NCBI GenBank assembly: GCA_020439555.1
Contig: JAGQSN010000049.1
Span: 1,183-42,479, forward strand
Length of the DNA stretch: 41,297 bases
Reading direction: 5' to 3'
Origin: Acidimicrobiales bacterium
GTDB lineage: Bacteria > Actinomycetota > Acidimicrobiia > Acidimicrobiales > Iamiaceae
Part shown: piece after piece, positions 34,395 to 41,297 of the stretch
Position numbering within the stretch: the first letter of the stretch is position 1
How the letters are laid out: every line of letters starts with the position of its first letter
Position numbers and translations under genes: made by a program
The notes under the pieces: model-generated
Told to the model about the DNA's origin: nothing
Seen by the model: the letters and a program-made list of their open reading frames with translations, nothing else
Database searches by the model: none

Positions 34395-36101
34395 TCAGGA
34401 ACGGTCGATCCACACTCCGACGAGCGAGTGACCGGTCACCAACTGCTTGCCGGGCTCGCTACCGTCGGGCAGCTTCGGCCCGAGGATCCCGTGCACGTCG
34501 GCCGACTCGGCCACCGCCCACGGCGAATACCAGAGGTAGATGTTGTACTGCTGCTTGGCGAACTGGCGGTTGAGCGTCTCGTAGGCCTGGCGGCGCTTGG
34601 CCGTGTCGCTCTCGGTACGGCCGATGCGGAGGCTCCGGTTGATCACGTCGTCGTCGAAGCGACCGAAGTTGAGGATCGTCCCGCCGTACCACCAGTGGTA
34701 GTTCGTGTCCGGATCCTCGCTCGGTTGGTTCCGGAAGTCGGCGATGTCGTAGTCGCCGGCGATGACCTTGTTGATGAGTTCCACCTGGTCGACGGTGACG
34801 ACCTCGACCTGGAAACCGGCCGCATTGAGCATCTGACGGACGAGGTCGGCTCGAACCACCGAGCTCGCCTCTGCGTCGACGAGATAGCGGACCTTCACGC
34901 TCTGGCCGCTCGCCTTCAGTTTGCGGACGGCGTCCTTGGCGGCGTCGAGGTCGAACTCGGGTCGACCCGGGTCCTCCAGGTAGCCCAAAGTTCCCGGGGC
35001 GAACGGCCCGTCGGCCGGGGTCGCGAAGCCGTGGTTCTCGACCTCGTTCAGCTTCGAGCGGTCGATCGCCTGGGCGATCGCACGGCGGGCCTCGACCTTC
35101 GCCAGGATCGGCGCCTTGTCGCTCTTGACGTTGATGATCAGGTAGCTGGTCTCGGTGTGCTCCTCGGAGATCATCAGGTTGATGTCACCGGAGTCCTTCA
35201 GCTGTGCGAGCGCTCCCTCCATGTCGCGCATGGTGGAGGTCTGCATCATGTTGAGCTCGCCCTGTTGGAGGTCCACCACGCGCGAACCGGTGTTGGCGAT
35301 CGGGCGGAACTCGATTGCAGCCAGGTACGGGTAGGGCTTCCCGTCGGGAGCCTTCTGCCAGTAGTGGTCGTTGCGGACGCCCTGGAGGTTGCGGCCCCGA
35401 GCCCACGACACGAACTTGAAGGGGCCTGTGCCCACCAGGTTCGTCGTGCAGTCGTCCTGTTCACCCGGTGCGATCGGCTGGCCCTTGCGGGTTCCGCGGC
35501 CTTCGAGTTGTGCGCGTCCGATGATCCCGACGCGGCCACCGCCGTACAACGCCGCCGGGAAGGTGACCCACGGCTGGTCGAGGGTGACCTTGACCGTGAG
35601 CTCGTTGACAGCCTCGACGCTCTTCACGGGCTCGTACACGACGCTGAACAGGACCGAGTCCATGTACGCGAGGAGGTTGTCCCGGACGATCGCGGAGTCG
35701 AGGGGTGTTCCGTCGGTGAACTTGATGCCGGGACGTAGCGTGATCGTCCAGACGCGATGGTCGGGACTCGACTCCAGGCCCTTGGCCAGATAGGGGGAGT
35801 AGCCGCCCTTGGCGTTGGGGACCACAAGAGGGTCGTAGAACGCCCGGAGCACCTGCATGCCGGAGATCGCGAGCTGGGCGTCGGGGAGGCAGAAGCTGTC
35901 GCTCTCGGCCTCCAGCCCGTACACGAGCTTGCCCCCGCGGGTCGGCGTCGGATCGTCCGGCATCCCGGACTCGACAGCGTCGGGGCGGAGGCGAACGGAC
36001 CCGGCGTCGCCATCGCCGCCGAGGCTGCATGACGTCCCGATCAACGAAAGCCCGAGCAGGACGGCGCTGATGCGTCGTGTGGTGCTGCGAGGTGATGACA
36101 T
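34395..36101 (-). CDS. Family 5 solute-binding lipoprotein, copy 1
   Basis: Paralog of the next gene, 568 residues. Signal sequence SSPRSTTRRISAVLLGLSL leads to IGTSC as lipobox (cysteine near 25). The mature protein has DSFCLPDAQLAISGMQVLRAFYDPL, WTITLRPGIKFTDGT, LVGTGPFKFVSW and NDHYW. The C-terminal region has WYSPWAVAESADVHGILGP and GHSLVGVWIDRS, so the two copies share start, middle and end landmarks. AGGGAG lies 11 nt before ATG 36101; an upstream in-frame GTG at 36128 is less likely. It is the first gene of the importer cluster and divergent from the crotonase gene. Differing internal segments suggest different ligand preference, as an inference. Confidence 0.92.
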   Translation of the reverse strand: MSSPRSTTRRISAVLLGLSLIGTSCSLGGDGDAGSVRLRPDAVESGMPDDPTPTRGGKLVYGLEAESDSFCLPDAQLAISGMQVLRAFYDPLVVPNAKGGYSPYLAKGLESSPDHRVWTITLRPGIKFTDGTPLDSAIVRDNLLAYMDSVLFSVVYEPVKSVEAVNELTVKVTLDQPWVTFPAALYGGGRVGIIGRAQLEGRGTRKGQPIAPGEQDDCTTNLVGTGPFKFVSWARGRNLQGVRNDHYWQKAPDGKPYPYLAAIEFRPIANTGSRVVDLQQGELNMMQTSTMRDMEGALAQLKDSGDINLMISEEHTETSYLIINVKSDKAPILAKVEARRAIAQAIDRSKLNEVENHGFATPADGPFAPGTLGYLEDPGRPEFDLDAAKDAVRKLKASGQSVKVRYLVDAEASSVVRADLVRQMLNAAGFQVEVVTVDQVELINKVIAGDYDIADFRNQPSEDPDTNYHWWYGGTILNFGRFDDDVINRSLRIGRTESDTAKRRQAYETLNRQFAKQQYNIYLWYSPWAVAESADVHGILGPKLPDGSEPGKQLVTGHSLVGVWIDRS

Positions 36102-36131
36102 CTGATTCGTGCTCCCTGGGCCGGACACCGT

Positions 36132-36166
36132 GACCGGCTACCCCTCCCGGTCGGCCCGAGTCGGGC
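36132..36166. promoter_or_regulatory. Dyad-rich stretch in the divergent importer/crotonase spacer
   Basis: GACCGG (36132-36137) faces CCGGTC (36147-36152). Next to it lies a 13-bp dyad GCCCGA-G-TCGGGC (36154-36166). It sits about 50 bp upstream of the binding-protein start and could hold an operator for the importer or the crotonase gene. The evidence is symmetry alone. Confidence 0.3.
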
Positions 36167-36290
36167 GGTCTTGAGTTCATCTTGTCCGACACCGGAACGA
36201 CCGGAGGTGGATCGGGAAGTCCTTCCGGCGGACGCGGGGTGATGTCCCGACGCGCCAGACTGCGGATCTTCCGACGATCCAGGAGTGATG

Positions 36291-37088
36291 ATGGAGCCAC
36301 GCGTGACCATCGAGGTGAACGACGGCGTTGCCGACGTGCGCCTCAACCGACCGGACAAGCTGAACGCGCTGGACGGTGAGATGTTCCGCGCCATCGCCGA
36401 CGCGGGTGACGAGGTGGCGGCGGACCGGTCGGTGAGGGCAGTGGTCCTTTCGGGCGTGGGCCGGGGCTTCTGTGCCGGACTCGACATCGAGTCCTTCCTG
36501 GGTGGTGGAGGCGGGGACTTCGACCTCCTGGGGGGACGGACGGATGGTCGGATAGCGAACCTCGCGCAACAGGTGGCCTACACCTGGACCTCTCTGCCGG
36601 TACCGGTGATCGCGGCCGTCCACGGCGTAGCACTCGGCGGGGGAATCCAGATCGCGCTGGGAGCCGACATCCGCTTCGTCGCTCCGGATGCCAAGTTGTC
36701 GGTGCTGGAGGTCCGTTGGGGGCTCCTGCCGGACATGACCGGCGTCCAGTCACTGGTCCGTCTCGTGGGCCTCGACCGTGCGAAGGAACTGGCCTTCACC
36801 GGGCGGTTCATCGACGGAGCCGAAGCAGTCGAACTCGGTGTCGCCACGCACGTGAGCGAAGATCCGTACCGCGACGCTCACGTGTTGGCGCGCGAGATCG
36901 CGGGCAAGAACCCGCAGGCCATCCGTGGGATGAAGGCCTTGTTCAACGACGCCGGCACGAGGCCCCTGTCGGAATCCTTCCGTGAGGAGACCCGGCTGAT
37001 GACCGGGTTGATCGGATCGCCCAACCAACTGGAGGCCGTCTCCGCGTTCCTGGAGAAGCGGCCGCCGGTGTTCACAGATCCGGAGTAG
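36291..37088 (+). CDS. Enoyl-CoA hydratase/isomerase family protein (crotonase fold)
   Basis: Crotonase-fold protein of 265 residues. The CoA and oxyanion-hole segments are RGFCAGLDIESF (about 58-69) and VALGGGIQIALGADIRF (about 113-129). Of the two hydratase glutamates, the first (GGGxE) is glutamine here (Q120), while the second is kept in VLEVRWGLLPDM (E140). An aspartate eight residues later (D148) recalls the Glu/Asp pair of dienoyl-CoA isomerases. Isomerase-like or other crotonase chemistry is therefore more likely than plain hydration. AGGAG (36281-36285) lies 5 nt before ATG 36291; GTG 36285 and ATG 36288 are too close to it. It ends 12 bp from the convergent phosphodiesterase gene. 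Confidence 0.88.
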   Translation: MEPRVTIEVNDGVADVRLNRPDKLNALDGEMFRAIADAGDEVAADRSVRAVVLSGVGRGFCAGLDIESFLGGGGGDFDLLGGRTDGRIANLAQQVAYTWTSLPVPVIAAVHGVALGGGIQIALGADIRFVAPDAKLSVLEVRWGLLPDMTGVQSLVRLVGLDRAKELAFTGRFIDGAEAVELGVATHVSEDPYRDAHVLAREIAGKNPQAIRGMKALFNDAGTRPLSESFREETRLMTGLIGSPNQLEAVSAFLEKRPPVFTDPE

Positions 37089-37100
37089 GCGCCGGTCGGC

Positions 37101-37865
37101 TCAGTACCAGGTCCCGCGCGATTGGAGGACTTCCTTCAAGGCCGCTGGTCTGTCGGTCATGATCCCGTCCACTCCGAGATCGAGGAGCTCGTGCATCTCG
37201 GCTTCGTCGTCGATCGTCCAGACGTGCACCTGAAGGCCCGAGGAATGTGCCTTCTCCACGAATCTTTCGTCGACGACGGTCACTCCCTTGACCCGGTGGG
37301 GCACCTGCGCGCACGCCCCTGCCGGGTGGCCGCTTCCGGGCAGGCCGTAGGAGGCGCCGCGCAACAGTGCAATCGCCTTCGGGCCGAGGGAGGTGCAGAG
37401 CGTCGGCCCGAGGATCTGGCGTATCCGCTTCAGGCGGGTATCCGAGAACGATCCGATGCACACCCGCTCGACGGCATCGCTGCGCCGGAGGACGTCGGCG
37501 ACTGCATCCACCGACTCGTCGGACTTCGTGTCGATGTTGATCCGCGCCTCCGGGAACGAGCCGAGGAGGTCCGCGAGCAGTGGGATCGGCTCCACCCCGT
37601 CCACCCGGGCCTCACGGACCTTCGAGTAGGGAAGTTCGGCGATCACCCCCTCCATGTCCGTCACGCGGTCCAGCCGATCGTCGTGGAAGGCGAGGCACAC
37701 CCCGTCGGCCGTCACGTGCGCATCGGTCTCGAGGTAGCGATAGCCGAGTCGGACCGCGCCTTCGAACGCCGGCATCGTGTTCTCGGGCCACTCTCCCGCG
37801 CCGCCCCGATGGGCGAAAGGAAGGGGTCCGGGATGGTCCAGGAAGGTCCAGGAGCTGAGTGGCAC
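37101..37865 (-). CDS. Glycerophosphodiester phosphodiesterase
   Basis: Cytosolic GDPD of 254 residues hydrolysing glycerophosphodiesters to glycerol-3-phosphate and an alcohol. Catalytic and metal motifs are present: AHRGGAGEWPENT (H19, R20, E28, N29), then ETDAHVTADG and AFHDDRLDRVTD for the second metal and general acid. INIDTKSD and VWTIDDEAEM with GVDGIMTDRP complete the TIM barrel. No signal peptide. The GTG start is supported by TACCCT located 7 nt upstream, the same leaderless layout as the gene at 9135. Confidence 0.93.
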   Translation of the reverse strand: MPLSSWTFLDHPGPLPFAHRGGAGEWPENTMPAFEGAVRLGYRYLETDAHVTADGVCLAFHDDRLDRVTDMEGVIAELPYSKVREARVDGVEPIPLLADLLGSFPEARINIDTKSDESVDAVADVLRRSDAVERVCIGSFSDTRLKRIRQILGPTLCTSLGPKAIALLRGASYGLPGSGHPAGACAQVPHRVKGVTVVDERFVEKAHSSGLQVHVWTIDDEAEMHELLDLGVDGIMTDRPAALKEVLQSRGTWY

Positions 37866-37872
37866 GACCGGG

Positions 37873-37878
37873 AGGGTA
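37873..37878 (-). promoter_or_regulatory. Predicted -10 box (TACCCT) of a leaderless transcript
   Basis: On the minus strand TACCCT is followed by 7 nt (CCCGGTC) and the GTG at 37865. The hexamer and spacing are identical to those before the GTG at 9135. No ribosome site is present. Confidence 0.55.
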
Positions 37879-37901
37879 TCCAGCGACGAGCTGCCGGCTC
37901 G

Positions 37902-38513
37902 TCAGAGCGAGATGGAAGGGAGCGGCGGCTCGTCGAGATGCGGGGCCTCGTTGAGGCTGACGAGCTGACGATGTCCGCCCTTCCGCCAGAGGATCCGGCT
38001 CACGCTGGTGTATGCGGGTTCGAAGAACATGGTGCCCGGCAGGTTCAGCGTCTCCGCGATGTAGGAGTTGATGACGCCACCGTGGCAGACGATCGCCGCC
38101 CGGGAACCGGGTGCCTCGCCGGCGAAGCGGTCTATCGCAGCGACGACGTCGGCTCGGAAGTTGCGGCGCTGTCTCTCGGCCTCCGGTGAAAGCCATTCCT
38201 CGAGCATCGCCTCCCACAGGTCCGGGTCCGCCTGGAGCTCCTCCACGGGGATGTACGTGGGAAGGTGTGCGTCGAACTCGCGCAACTCGTCGTGCGCGCT
38301 GACGGGGAGTCCGAGCGCCTCGGCCAAGGGCTCCGCAGTCTCCCGGGCCCTACGCATCGAACTGGACAGGACGGAGTCGACGCCGAAGCGTGACCACCAC
38401 TTCGCGAGTCGAGCCGCCTGCTCGTGACCTTCGCTGGTCAGCGCCGGGTCGGCGGGTCCGTCGCCGCCGTCGATGCGGACAGGACGGGCGTGACGGATCA
38501 ACCAGAGCTCCAC
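37902..38513 (-). CDS. Histidine phosphatase superfamily protein
   Basis: Phosphoglycerate-mutase-like phosphatase of 203 residues. The phosphohistidine motif is LIRHARPV (R7, H8). SSSMRRARETAEPLAEALG holds the second arginine, ELREFD the acid, and VCHGGVINSY the second histidine. The family removes phosphate from sugars, nucleotides or proteins; the substrate here is unknown. It ends 36 bp before the phosphodiesterase start on the same strand. The GTG start follows a TACGAT box by 7 nt, so a leaderless message is likely. Confidence 0.9.
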   Translation of the reverse strand: MELWLIRHARPVRIDGGDGPADPALTSEGHEQAARLAKWWSRFGVDSVLSSSMRRARETAEPLAEALGLPVSAHDELREFDAHLPTYIPVEELQADPDLWEAMLEEWLSPEAERQRRNFRADVVAAIDRFAGEAPGSRAAIVCHGGVINSYIAETLNLPGTMFFEPAYTSVSRILWRKGGHRQLVSLNEAPHLDEPPLPSISL

Positions 38514-38520
38514 GTCGGGG

Positions 38521-38526
38521 ATCGTA
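38521..38526 (-). promoter_or_regulatory. Predicted -10 box (TACGAT) of a leaderless transcript
   Basis: On the minus strand TACGAT is followed by 7 nt (CCCCGAC) and the GTG at 38513. It faces the plus-strand TAGCTT box within a 44-bp spacer. Confidence 0.55.
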
Positions 38527-38545
38527 GGTGTTCGCGTCGGGGCTC

Positions 38546-38551
38546 TAGCTT
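38546..38551 (+). promoter_or_regulatory. Predicted -10 box (TAGCTT) of a leaderless transcript
   Basis: TAGCTT is followed by 6 nt (CCTCGG) and the GTG at 38558. No ribosome site is present, and the only space for promoter elements is shared with the divergent phosphatase gene. Confidence 0.55.
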
Positions 38552-38557
38552 CCTCGG

Positions 38558-39343
38558 GTGGCCTCGGAGGAAAGACGGTTCGTCCGCAACGGACTCGCTG
38601 TGATCGAGCGGACGGTCGCCGGCGCTCCGCTCATCGTCATCGTCCACGGGGCGATGGACCGGGCGAGTTCGTTCGGGCGGGTGGCACGCAGGCTCGAGGA
38701 CGTTTCGTTGCTCCGCTACGACCGCAGGGGTTATGGCAGGTCGGACCCGGGGCGTCCCACCACGCTCGGCGAACACGTCGAGGACCTCCTCGGCCTCATC
38801 GACGGACGTGAAGCGCTCGTGTTCGGGCACAGCTTCGGAGGGACGATCGGACTGGCCGCGGTGATGCACTCCTCGGCGACCATACGTTCGCTCGTCGTGT
38901 ACGAGTCGCCCGTACCCTCCGTGGCCGTTCCCGATCCGTTCCCTCGGGGTCACGACGACGATCCGGGCGACGTCGCCGAGCGGTTCATGCGGACAATGGT
39001 CGGCGATCGGATCTGGGCGCGGCTGCCGGCTTCGACGAAGGAAGCCCGTCGCAGCGAGGGGCCGTCACTGATCGCGGACTTCGAATCGGCTGGCGACGCC
39101 GCCCGGTCGATAGACCCGAGCCGGATCGGGGTTCCCGTCGTCGTGGGCGCCGGCTCGGACAGCCCGGAGCGTGTCAGGGAACGCGCGCGTCTGCTGGCGG
39201 ATGCACTGCCGCGCGGCAGCTTCGAACTCGTCGTCGGCGCGGGCCACGGCGTGCATCTGACGGACCCGACGGGCACGGCGGCACTCCTCAGACGTGCCCT
39301 GGAGGGGAGCGAGAAGGGTTCGGAGCCCAGCCCAGGGCCCTGA
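38558..39343 (+). CDS. Alpha/beta-fold hydrolase
   Basis: Hydrolase of 261 residues with an alpha/beta fold. The oxyanion turn is IVIVHGAMD (H30, G31), followed by LLRYDRRGYGRSDPG. The nucleophile elbow is GHSFGG (S92), the acid is in VVGAGSDSPERV, and the catalytic histidine in GAGHGVHLTDP. The size suits a small esterase or related enzyme; the substrate is not predictable. The GTG start is set by the leaderless-type promoter. The stop codon begins a possible hairpin (CCTGAAA at 39339-39345 pairing with TTTCAGG at 39369-39375) that may end the transcript. Confidence 0.88.
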   Translation: MASEERRFVRNGLAVIERTVAGAPLIVIVHGAMDRASSFGRVARRLEDVSLLRYDRRGYGRSDPGRPTTLGEHVEDLLGLIDGREALVFGHSFGGTIGLAAVMHSSATIRSLVVYESPVPSVAVPDPFPRGHDDDPGDVAERFMRTMVGDRIWARLPASTKEARRSEGPSLIADFESAGDAARSIDPSRIGVPVVVGAGSDSPERVRERARLLADALPRGSFELVVGAGHGVHLTDPTGTAALLRRALEGSEKGSEPSPGP

Positions 39344-39408
39344 AATGGGCCGATGGGCCTATTCAGGCTTTCAGGCGTCGGACCGAACTAGTTGGGGACA
39401 GGAAGTAC

Positions 39409-39424
39409 CACCCCGCTTGGGGTG
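39409..39424 (+). promoter_or_regulatory. Short hairpin in the Flp pilin leader
   Basis: CACCCC / GGGGTG (39409-39414, 39419-39424) with a GCTT loop lies about 20 nt before the pilin ribosome site. It may stabilise the leader or modulate access to it. No known riboswitch is recognised. Confidence 0.3.
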
Positions 39425-39459
39425 ATCCCATCAACCAACAACATCAGGAGCTCACCCCA

Positions 39460-39651
39460 ATGCTGACCAAGTTCGACTTCATCGCCTCCTACCTCCGGGC
39501 CCGCTTCGGTGACGACGAGCGTGGCGCCTCCCTCGTGGAGTACGCCCTCCTCGTGGCGCTCATCGCCGTCGTCTGCATCATCGCGGTGACCTTCCTCGGC
39601 AACAGCGCCAAGGACAAGTTCTCCGAGGTGGGCTCGGCCGTCGCCGGCTGA
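39460..39651 (+). CDS. Flp/Fap-type pilin
   Basis: Small pilin precursor of 63 residues. A short leader ends before the hydrophobic segment, with the class IVb hallmark G-A-S-L-V-E-Y (E27, Y28): cleavage by a prepilin peptidase would leave ASLVEYALLVALIAV as the N-terminal assembly helix. The C-terminus (GNSAKDKFSEVGSAVAG) is short and polar, as in Flp1. AGGAG lies 9 nt before the ATG. No tad, rcp or prepilin peptidase gene is in the window, so assembly must rely on a locus elsewhere. A strong terminator follows, consistent with a monocistronic, highly expressed unit. Confidence 0.93.
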   Translation: MLTKFDFIASYLRARFGDDERGASLVEYALLVALIAVVCIIAVTFLGNSAKDKFSEVGSAVAG

Positions 39652-39679
39652 TCCGTCGCTTCCCTCGGGAAGCACAACT

Positions 39680-39720
39680 GCAGGGCCGGGTCCTTCGGGA
39701 TCCGGCCCTGCGGTCGTTTT
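39680..39720 (+). terminator. Rho-independent terminator with UUCG tetraloop
   Basis: A 14-bp stem (39680-39693 with 39698-39711, one G-U pair) is capped by TTCG (39694-39697) and followed by GTCGTTTT (39713-39720). It begins 28 nt after the pilin stop and is the clearest intrinsic terminator in the window. Confidence 0.88.
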
Positions 39721-39748
39721 CGGACCAGGTTTCGGCCGCAGTGACGAC

Positions 39749-40531
39749 TCAGGAACGTGGAACGTCGGGCACCCGCACGACGACGTCGACCGGCTCCCAC
39801 GAGCCGGTCAGCAATCCGATGAGGTGGTCACTGATCCAGGTGGGATCGTTCCAGGAGCCGGTCCTGTGCAGGTCGATGAACCGTTCGAGCGCCGGGAAGG
39901 CAGTCTCGTCGGCTGCGCGGATCTCGGCCTGCATGTCGGTGTCGACGACGCCGGGTGCGACGGCGTGGACGACGAGTTCGGGTTCCTCTGCTGCGATGTG
40001 CCGGCTGTAGTGGTCGACTGCGGCCTTCGTCGGGCCGTAGGTCGACCATCCCGGGTAGACGGTCGTCGCCGCTCCTGAGGAGATGTTGACCAGGACCCGG
40101 CGCGACGCGGGCCAGGTGCGGGCGAGTCGGGCGAAGGCTGCCGAACCGTTCATCGTTCCGACGAGGTTCGTCAGCACGGTCTGCCGGACCTGGCTGGGAT
40201 CGGAATCTCGAGCGGGCGCTATCGGGCCGAGCAGACCGGCGTTGTTCACCCAGATGTCGATGGGGCCGAACCGTTCGGTGACCGCTTCGGCGAAGCGCTC
40301 GACCGCGGCGGCGTTGGACACGTCGACCGGCTCTGCCAGGACCCGTTCGAGGTCGGTGCCGGAGGGGGCGTTCGGCCGCGTGCGTGCGCACAGGCCTACG
40401 GATGCGCCGAGGCGACCGAACCGTCGGGCGATCGATGCCCCCAGGCCACGGCTCGAACCCGTGATCACAGCGACGGTGCCGGTCAGATCGTCCGGGATCT
40501 GGAAGGGCGGCTGCAGACGGCTCACGGCCAC
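39749..40531 (-). CDS. Short-chain dehydrogenase/reductase
   Basis: Classical SDR of 260 residues. Cofactor motif TGSSRGLG (24-31), NNAG (96-99), catalytic serine in NISSG (S151 or S152), and Y165-GPT-K169. After the cofactor fold's second strand the residues are LCARTRPN, which suggests NADP(H). APGVVDTDM follows the active site as usual. The GTG start overlaps the aldehyde dehydrogenase stop by one base (TAGTG), so the two are translationally coupled and may act in one alcohol-aldehyde-acid pathway. The substrate is unknown. Confidence 0.92.
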   Translation of the reverse strand: MAVSRLQPPFQIPDDLTGTVAVITGSSRGLGASIARRFGRLGASVGLCARTRPNAPSGTDLERVLAEPVDVSNAAAVERFAEAVTERFGPIDIWVNNAGLLGPIAPARDSDPSQVRQTVLTNLVGTMNGSAAFARLARTWPASRRVLVNISSGAATTVYPGWSTYGPTKAAVDHYSRHIAAEEPELVVHAVAPGVVDTDMQAEIRAADETAFPALERFIDLHRTGSWNDPTWISDHLIGLLTGSWEPVDVVVRVPDVPRS

Positions 40532-41297
40532 TACTCCGAGAAGAAGACGTTCTTGACCTCGGTGTAGGCGTCCATGGCCTGCATGCCGAGCTCACGACCG
40601 AGACCCGAACGCTTGTAGCCACCGAAGGGTGCCTCGTAGCGGACGGAACGGTTCGTGTTCACCGAAAGGGTCCCGGTGCGGATCGACTTGGCGACGCGGA
40701 TCGCTCGGGTGGCCGACCCGGTCCACAGCGATCCGGACAGCCCGTAGTCGCTGTCGTTGGCGATTCGGATCGCGTCGTCCTCGTCGTCGAACGGGAGGAT
40801 CGACGCGACCGGACCGAAGATCTCCTCCCGGGCGATGCGCATCGAGTTGTCCACGTCGGCGACGACCGTCGGGGTGATGAAGTAGCCGTCGACGTCGGGC
40901 ACCTCGCCGCCGGCCACGAGCCTGGCTCCTTCGCCGAGGCCGATGGCGACGTAGTCGAGCGATGTCTGGCGTTGCCCGTCGGAGATCATCGGGCCCATCT
41001 CCGTCGCCTCCGAAAGTGGGTCCCCGACGGTCAGCGCCGCGGTCGCCGCGGCGAAGGCCTCGACGAACTCCTCGTATGCGCTCCGTTCCACCAGGATCCT
41101 GGACCGGGCGCAGCAGTCCTGGCCGGCGTTCCCGAAGACCGACAGGGGCGCTTCGGACGCGGCCTTGGCCACGTCCGCGTCGGCGAAGACGATCGCCGCC
41201 GACTTGCCACCCAGTTCGAGCGAAACCCGGGCGATGTTCTCGGAGGAGGAACGCAGGATCGACGCGCCCGTCGTGGTCTCGCCGGTGAAGGAGATCT
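40531..41297 (-). CDS. Aldehyde dehydrogenase, 3' part (cut by window edge)
   Basis: The frame is open to the window end, giving 255 C-terminal residues; the N-terminal half lies outside. Visible motifs are ISFTGETTTG, the general base in LELGGKS, the catalytic cysteine in FGNAGQDCCARSR (C61 of the visible part), EEIFGPVASILPF and the C-terminal FGGYKRSGLGRELG. This is a normal NAD(P)-dependent ALDH oxidising an aldehyde to the acid. It is followed directly by the SDR gene. Confidence 0.95.
   Translation of the reverse strand, partial: ISFTGETTTGASILRSSSENIARVSLELGGKSAAIVFADADVAKAASEAPLSVFGNAGQDCCARSRILVERSAYEEFVEAFAAATAALTVGDPLSEATEMGPMISDGQRQTSLDYVAIGLGEGARLVAGGEVPDVDGYFITPTVVADVDNSMRIAREEIFGPVASILPFDDEDDAIRIANDSDYGLSGSLWTGSATRAIRVAKSIRTGTLSVNTNRSVRYEAPFGGYKRSGLGRELGMQAMDAYTEVKNVFFSE

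Noticed and set aside
34197-35738. 513-residue open frame opposite the binding-protein genes
   Set aside because: Spans the end of one real gene and the gap to the next, has no recognisable motif, and is explained by GC-skewed third positions.

Overview
The window is GC-rich bacterial chromosome, densely packed and free of transposases, integrases, phage genes, tRNA, rRNA or CRISPR arrays. Several features point to an actinobacterium, and by inference to a deep lineage such as Acidimicrobiia. These are the tail of a conservon-type CvnD GTPase at the left edge, two AftD-like arabinofuranosyltransferases, many GTG starts, and several starts placed 6-7 nt after a TANNNT -10 box, as in leaderless transcripts. 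No taxonomic marker gene is present, so this assignment is tentative.

Layout. 1-216: CvnD tail. 537-2495: membrane GGDEF-EAL (cyclic-di-GMP) protein. 2644-24642: a cell-envelope glycan locus of about 22 kb holding a GT4 glycosyltransferase, a methyltransferase, a GT2 transferase, a seven-repeat beta-propeller lipoprotein, three GT-C type membrane glycosyltransferases, a polyprenol-phosphate-mannose-synthase-like GT2, a UDP-galactopyranose-mutase-like FAD protein, an acyltransferase-3, and two giant divergent AftD paralogs. 24650-25142: two small genes (zinc ribbon and an unknown 81-residue protein). 25236-28380: an AlkA-like DNA glycosylase, an acyl-CoA synthetase and a cyclophilin. 28436-36101: a complete peptide/nickel-type ABC importer (two ATPases, two permeases) with two paralogous solute-binding lipoproteins. 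36291-39343: crotonase, glycerophosphodiester phosphodiesterase, histidine phosphatase and alpha/beta hydrolase. 39460-39720: a lone Flp pilin with a strong UUCG-capped terminator. 39749-41297: a short-chain dehydrogenase translationally coupled to an aldehyde dehydrogenase cut by the right edge.

How the genes work together. The central locus reads as an outer-face glycan assembly line. Cytoplasmic GT2 enzymes make lipid-linked sugar donors. GT-C enzymes, one of them start-stop overlapped with the polyprenol-phosphate synthase gene, transfer those sugars outside the membrane. The AftD pair would add furanose (arabinan-like) branches, and the acyltransferase would decorate the product. The most notable points are the AftD pair, the bidirectional leaderless promoters, an inverted pair of DnaA-box-like sites just after the glycosylase gene, the duplicated solute-binding proteins with an intercistronic hairpin, and the exact 58-residue periodicity of the lipoprotein propeller. 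I did not find a clear-cut new defence or mobile system.
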